From Microcebus murinus (lineage: Eukaryota > Chordata > Mammalia > Primates > Cheirogaleidae): a DNA stretch of 64,000 bases. The translations under genes and the position numbers were made by a program. The notes beneath the pieces were generated by a model that saw nothing but the letters and a program-made list of their open reading frames with translations, searched no databases and was not told the origin of the DNA. The stretch is from NCBI RefSeq assembly GCF_040939455.1, contig NC_134110.1, positions 102,515,001-102,579,000 of the forward strand, in the 5' to 3' direction. Of this stretch, positions 61,371 to 64,000 are shown piece after piece (position 1 is the first letter of the stretch; each line of letters starts with the position of its first letter).

Positions 61371-62262
61371 GCCCGCGGGGCCGGGTCCTCGCCTCTGTCG
61401 CCCCGCCCGCCGGGGTCCCCAGTCCTGCGGGGCCAGGTCCTCTCCTCTGTCACCCTGCCCGCCGGGGTCCCCAGTCCTGCGGGGCCGGGTCCTCGCCTCT
61501 GTCGCCCCGCCCCCCGGGGTCCCTAGTCCTGCGGGGCCGGGTCCTCGCCTCTGTCGCCCCGCCCTCCGGGGTCCCTAGTCCTGCGGGGCCGGGTCCTCTC
61601 CTCTGTCGCCCCGCCCGCCGGGGTCCCCAGTCCTGCGGGGCCCGGTCCTCGCCTCTGTCGCCCCGCCCCCCGGGGTCCCTAGTCCTGCGGGGCCAGGTCC
61701 TCTCCTCTGTCGCCCCGCCCCCCGGGGTCCCTAGTCCTGCGGGGCCGGGTCCTCGCCTCTGTCGCCCCGCCCCCCGGGGTCCCTAGTCCTGCGGGGCCGG
61801 GTCCTCTCCTCTGTCGCCCCGCCCCCCGGGGTCCCTAGTCCTGCGGGGCCAGGTCCTCTCCTCTGTCGCCCCGCCCCCCGGGGTCCCTAGTCCTGCGGGG
61901 CCGGGTCCTCGCCTCTGTCGCCCCGCCCCCCGGGGTCCCTAGTCCTGCGGGGCCGGGTCCTCTCCTCTGTCGCCCCGCCCCCCGGGGTCCCTAGTCCTGC
62001 GGGGCCGGGTCCTCGCCTCTGTCGCCCCGCCCCCCGGGGTCCCTAGTCCTGCGGGGCCAGGTCCTCTCCTCTGTCGCCCCGCCCCCCGGGGTCCCTAGTC
62101 CTGCGGGGCCGGGTCCTCGCCTCTGTCGCCCCGCCCTCCGGGGTCCCTAGTCCTGCGGGGCCGGGTCCTCTCCTCTGTCGCCCCGCCCGCCGGGGTCCCC
62201 AGTCCTGCGGGGCCGGGTCCTCTCCTCTGTCGCCCCGCCCGCCGGGGTCCCCAGTCCTGCCG
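61371..62262 (+). repeat. 52-bp GC-rich minisatellite, 17 phased copies
   Basis: The marker agtcctgc recurs at 61421, 61473, 61525 and then every 52 bp exactly to 62253 without a single indel. Units differ at a few sites only: ccgggtcctc versus ccaggtcctc, gcctctg versus tcctctg, and the eighth base of ccccgccc(c/g/t)c. The variants alternate in a non-random way. Each unit contains the GC box ccccgccc. Open frames through the array are artefacts, since 52 is not a multiple of 3. Confidence 0.95.
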
Positions 62263-62729
62263 CGCTCCAGGCCCCGCGCCCATGGGCTCCCCACGCCGGC
62301 GATTCCTGACTCCTCGACCCGACCCAGCACAGGAGTGGGGTGTCTACACCCGCCCCGGACTTACCTACTGCTCGGCCGGTCGCACCGCTGTCGCCACCAA
62401 AGTGCCCTGAGCAGCCCAGGCAAGCTGCCTGCGAGGCGGTCCGAGGCTCCCTCCCGCTCCCGGGCTGCCGCTCCTCGATTAGGACACTGCGGCCTCCGGC
62501 TCTGGCCCGCGCGTCGGCGGGTGGTCTGGCGCCAGCCTGGGGTCCCAGAACAGCGGAGGGACGGACACTCGAGAGGACGTGGTCCCAACCCTCCGCCCCG
62601 GTTCAATCTGACACTTCTCGTTCCAAAGTGGCTACTACCTCCCCTTTAGCCTCCAAACAGTTTGAGCATCATACCGGATCTCTTCTCTAAGGGAGTTAAT
62701 AAATCCGGAGCTGCCTTGCACCTCTCTCC

Positions 62730-62830
62730 TCTCTGTGGCCTTCGCACGTGCACCTCGCATGTAGCCGCCTGCCTCTGTGTCTGTCACGGTAGACTGTAAG
62801 GTCCAGAAAGGCAGGAACGGTGTGGCTGGC
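62730..62830 (+). mobile_element. L2/MIR-like fragment
   Basis: gtagactgtaaggtccagaa and aggcaggaacggtgtggc resemble the tail region of old L2/MIR copies (tagactgtaagctcc...ggcagggac). Confidence 0.4.
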
Positions 62831-63185
62831 AAAGGTGCCCAAAGGAAGTTTGTTTTATTTTAGAGAGATGTTTCGTGTCTAACCTACATCTATTCTAATG
62901 CAATTTCAGACAACAGACTCCTTTGTCCTTGTGTGCTCGAAGTATAAATATGGTAAAAAGAGGAATTCAAGAAAGAAAATGGGGAAGATCACTTTAAAAG
63001 AGTGCCTTGCTGCAACATCCCTAGAAAAGATTCACTGTTTAGAATAAATGATTTTCACTTTTTTGAAATTCAAATAAAATAATGTAGCCTAAGGAGGTAT
63101 GCACATGAAAAAGAGTAGGGCAGTTTCATATTTGTTTATGGTAGAAGGATAATCATAGGATGATTTATTTTGGATTTCTTTTCTA

Positions 63186-63275
63186 GTCTCTTTTTTTATT
63201 TCAGCATATTATGGGGGTACAAATGTTAAGATTACATATATTGCCCTTCCCCCCATATTTTGTATTTTTAAAACC
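63186..63275 (-). mobile_element. L1 3' end, antisense, severely 5'-truncated
   Basis: tttttttatttcagcatatt then atgggggtacaaatgttaag is the reverse complement of the primate L1 3' UTR end with its A-tail. Low divergence suggests a young strepsirrhine L1. Confidence 0.7.
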
Positions 63276-63334
63276 AGCCCCTCCTCCCGTCTGCCTGGTA
63301 GCTCCTAGGAAGCCCATTTAGTGCAGCCAGCCCC

Positions 63335-63388
63335 GACTTACCCTCCCCCCCACCCCCACCCTCATCCCCACCCCCACCCCCACCCTCT
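63335..63388 (+). repeat. C-rich (CCCCAC)n low-complexity tract
   Basis: Runs of four to seven C are separated by single A or T. The minus strand has many G-runs and could form a G-quadruplex. Confidence 0.85.
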
Positions 63389-63744
63389 CTGCTGGAGCAC
63401 CGGCAGCCACCCTTGCCCTGGGGCTAAAGCCATCACTTAAGACTGCAACACTGGCAGAAGAGGGGATCCCTAGTCCACTGAGTCCCTTTCATAAAGCACC
63501 AGAGGACAGCAGCCAATTTAGCCAAATCAAACCCACCTTATATATTTAGGCAATGGAGACAACTGCATTGCTTCTAAAAAAAATGAAAAAGAAACAACAA
63601 CAACAAAAAAACCATCTTAGCTCATTGTCCCATCAATACCTCTAAATAATATCCAGATGAACTGAGGATCAGAATTGTGGACAATATTAAAAAACAAGAA
63701 CAGTCATAGGATTAAATACTATTAATATTAAAAACAGTGGATTT

Positions 63745-63879
63745 GGCCAGGCTAGGTGGCTAGGTGGCTCATGCCTGTAATCCTAGCACTCTGGGAGGCT
63801 AAGGTAGGTGGATCGTTGGAGCTCAGGAACGAGACCCCTTCTCTACTAAAAAAGTAGAAAGAAATTAGCTAGACAACTA

Positions 63880-63880
<1 letters not shown>
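63745..63880 (+). mobile_element. Alu left arm, truncated, sense
   Basis: ggccaggctaggtggctagg with a short internal duplication of ctaggtgg, then the left monomer up to agctagacaactaatatata, where a TA repeat takes over. Confidence 0.8.
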
Positions 63881-63920
<40 letters not shown>

Positions 63921-63924
63921 TATG
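63881..63924 (+). repeat. (TA)n microsatellite grown from the Alu linker
   Basis: About 22 TA units with one TG interruption arise exactly at the atatata part of the lemur Alu linker. Confidence 0.9.
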
Positions 63925-64000
63925 TTGGAGGCAAGGACCCCCAAAGACCCTCAACACCCCTATGACTTGTCCTATGCACGGGCTTCGCCCTGGAAAATTC
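63925..64000. other. Unclassified sequence at the window end, possible LTR start
   Basis: tgttggaggcaaggaccccc begins abruptly after the TA repeat. A TG start and C-rich content would fit an ERV LTR. Too little is visible to decide. Confidence 0.2.

Larger units (their letters stand above)
61010..62660 (-). other. Candidate minus-strand transcript: two exons around the minisatellite
   Basis: On the minus strand a GC-rich candidate first exon (about 62660-62365) ends cagtag before donor gtaagt (62364). An acceptor ttttactgatttcag ends at 61146, preceded by the branch-like tactgat, and a candidate second exon begins gaggacggtgccg at 61145. The 1.2-kb intron would contain the whole minisatellite. 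Downstream an aagATGGCG opens a frame of only 10 codons. I see no protein, so it may be non-coding. Nothing recalled from the human RB1CC1-ALKAL1 interval matches. Confidence 0.35.
61020..62720. promoter_or_regulatory. CpG island
   Basis: About 1.7 kb of GC-rich, CpG-dense DNA in an otherwise AT-rich window. It holds many GC boxes (ccgccc/gggcgg). About half is a 52-bp minisatellite; the two flanks (61020-61210 and 62260-62650) are single-copy. On the minus strand aagatggcg (about 61010-61018) resembles a YY1 site or a Kozak ATG. Confidence 0.8.

Noticed and set aside
61371..62262. CRISPR-like array because of regular 52-bp spacing
   Set aside because: The whole unit is conserved with no unique spacers, and the genome is mammalian. 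It is a minisatellite.
61188..62330. Several Pro/Arg/Gly-rich open frames of 60-130 codons in the CpG island
   Set aside because: They come from the 52-bp GC-rich tandem repeat, where stop codons are rare in all frames. The 52-bp period shifts frame at every unit.
61215..62650. SVA- or LAVA-like composite retrotransposon (VNTR plus GC-rich flank)
   Set aside because: No SINE-R, Alu-like or CT-hexamer part and no terminal A-tail or target duplication is attached to the VNTR. These elements are also hominoid-specific.
61020..62720. First exon of ALKAL1 (expected downstream neighbour)
   Set aside because: No frame on either strand encodes a signal peptide or sequence recognisable as ALKAL1. 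The gene probably lies beyond the window.

Overview
This is nuclear DNA from a primate, and the repeats point to a strepsirrhine, most likely a lemur. About two dozen 7SL-derived Alu elements share a linker that reads like attggccaactaatatata and a right arm containing gagctaggctgacgcc. Both are typical of lemur Alus and not of monkey or ape Alus. Several copies have near-perfect target-site duplications. There are no bacterial-type genes or operons. Only one protein-coding gene can be read with confidence.

Positions 1-40.1 kb hold the 3' two thirds of RB1CC1 (FIP200), on the + strand. Sixteen coding exons (9-24 if human numbering applies) were joined by eye. They give an uninterrupted frame of 1203 codons plus a stop. 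That corresponds to residues 392-1594 of a protein of the usual 1594 residues. The first eight exons lie upstream of the window. The product is the scaffold of the ULK1 autophagy-initiation complex. In this window it contributes a putative nuclear localisation signal, a phospho-FFAT-like VAP-binding motif, the long coiled coil and the C-terminal Claw domain. One intron uses a GC-AG splice pair, and exon 23 has tandem acceptors 6 nt apart. The 3' UTR runs to about 40.14 kb.

The introns carry most of the repeats. The 13.3-kb intron 15 holds a decayed antisense ERVL-type provirus, three hAT-type elements (one of 1.2 kb with both ends), two Tigger-type pieces and a young Alu. Intron 16 holds Alus and a perfect 29-bp-arm hairpin. 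Intron 18 is filled by L1 fragments, one of them split by a short hAT element with a perfect 8-bp target duplication.

Positions 40.1-60.3 kb are intergenic. They hold antisense and sense L1 remnants, MIRs, nested Alus, and (50.5-56.5 kb) a dense cluster of endogenous retrovirus LTRs, some with readable promoters and U3 tandem repeats. An exon-like block at 49.18-49.62 kb could not be assigned.

Positions 60.3-62.8 kb are the least ordinary part. A solo LTR lies next to a CpG island that contains 17 phased copies of a 52-bp GC-box minisatellite. On the minus strand the array is bracketed by a good splice donor (62364) and a plausible acceptor (61146). This suggests an uncharacterised minus-strand transcript that starts in the CpG island and carries the minisatellite in its first intron. 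The window ends with an L1 3' end, C-rich and TA repeats and a truncated Alu.
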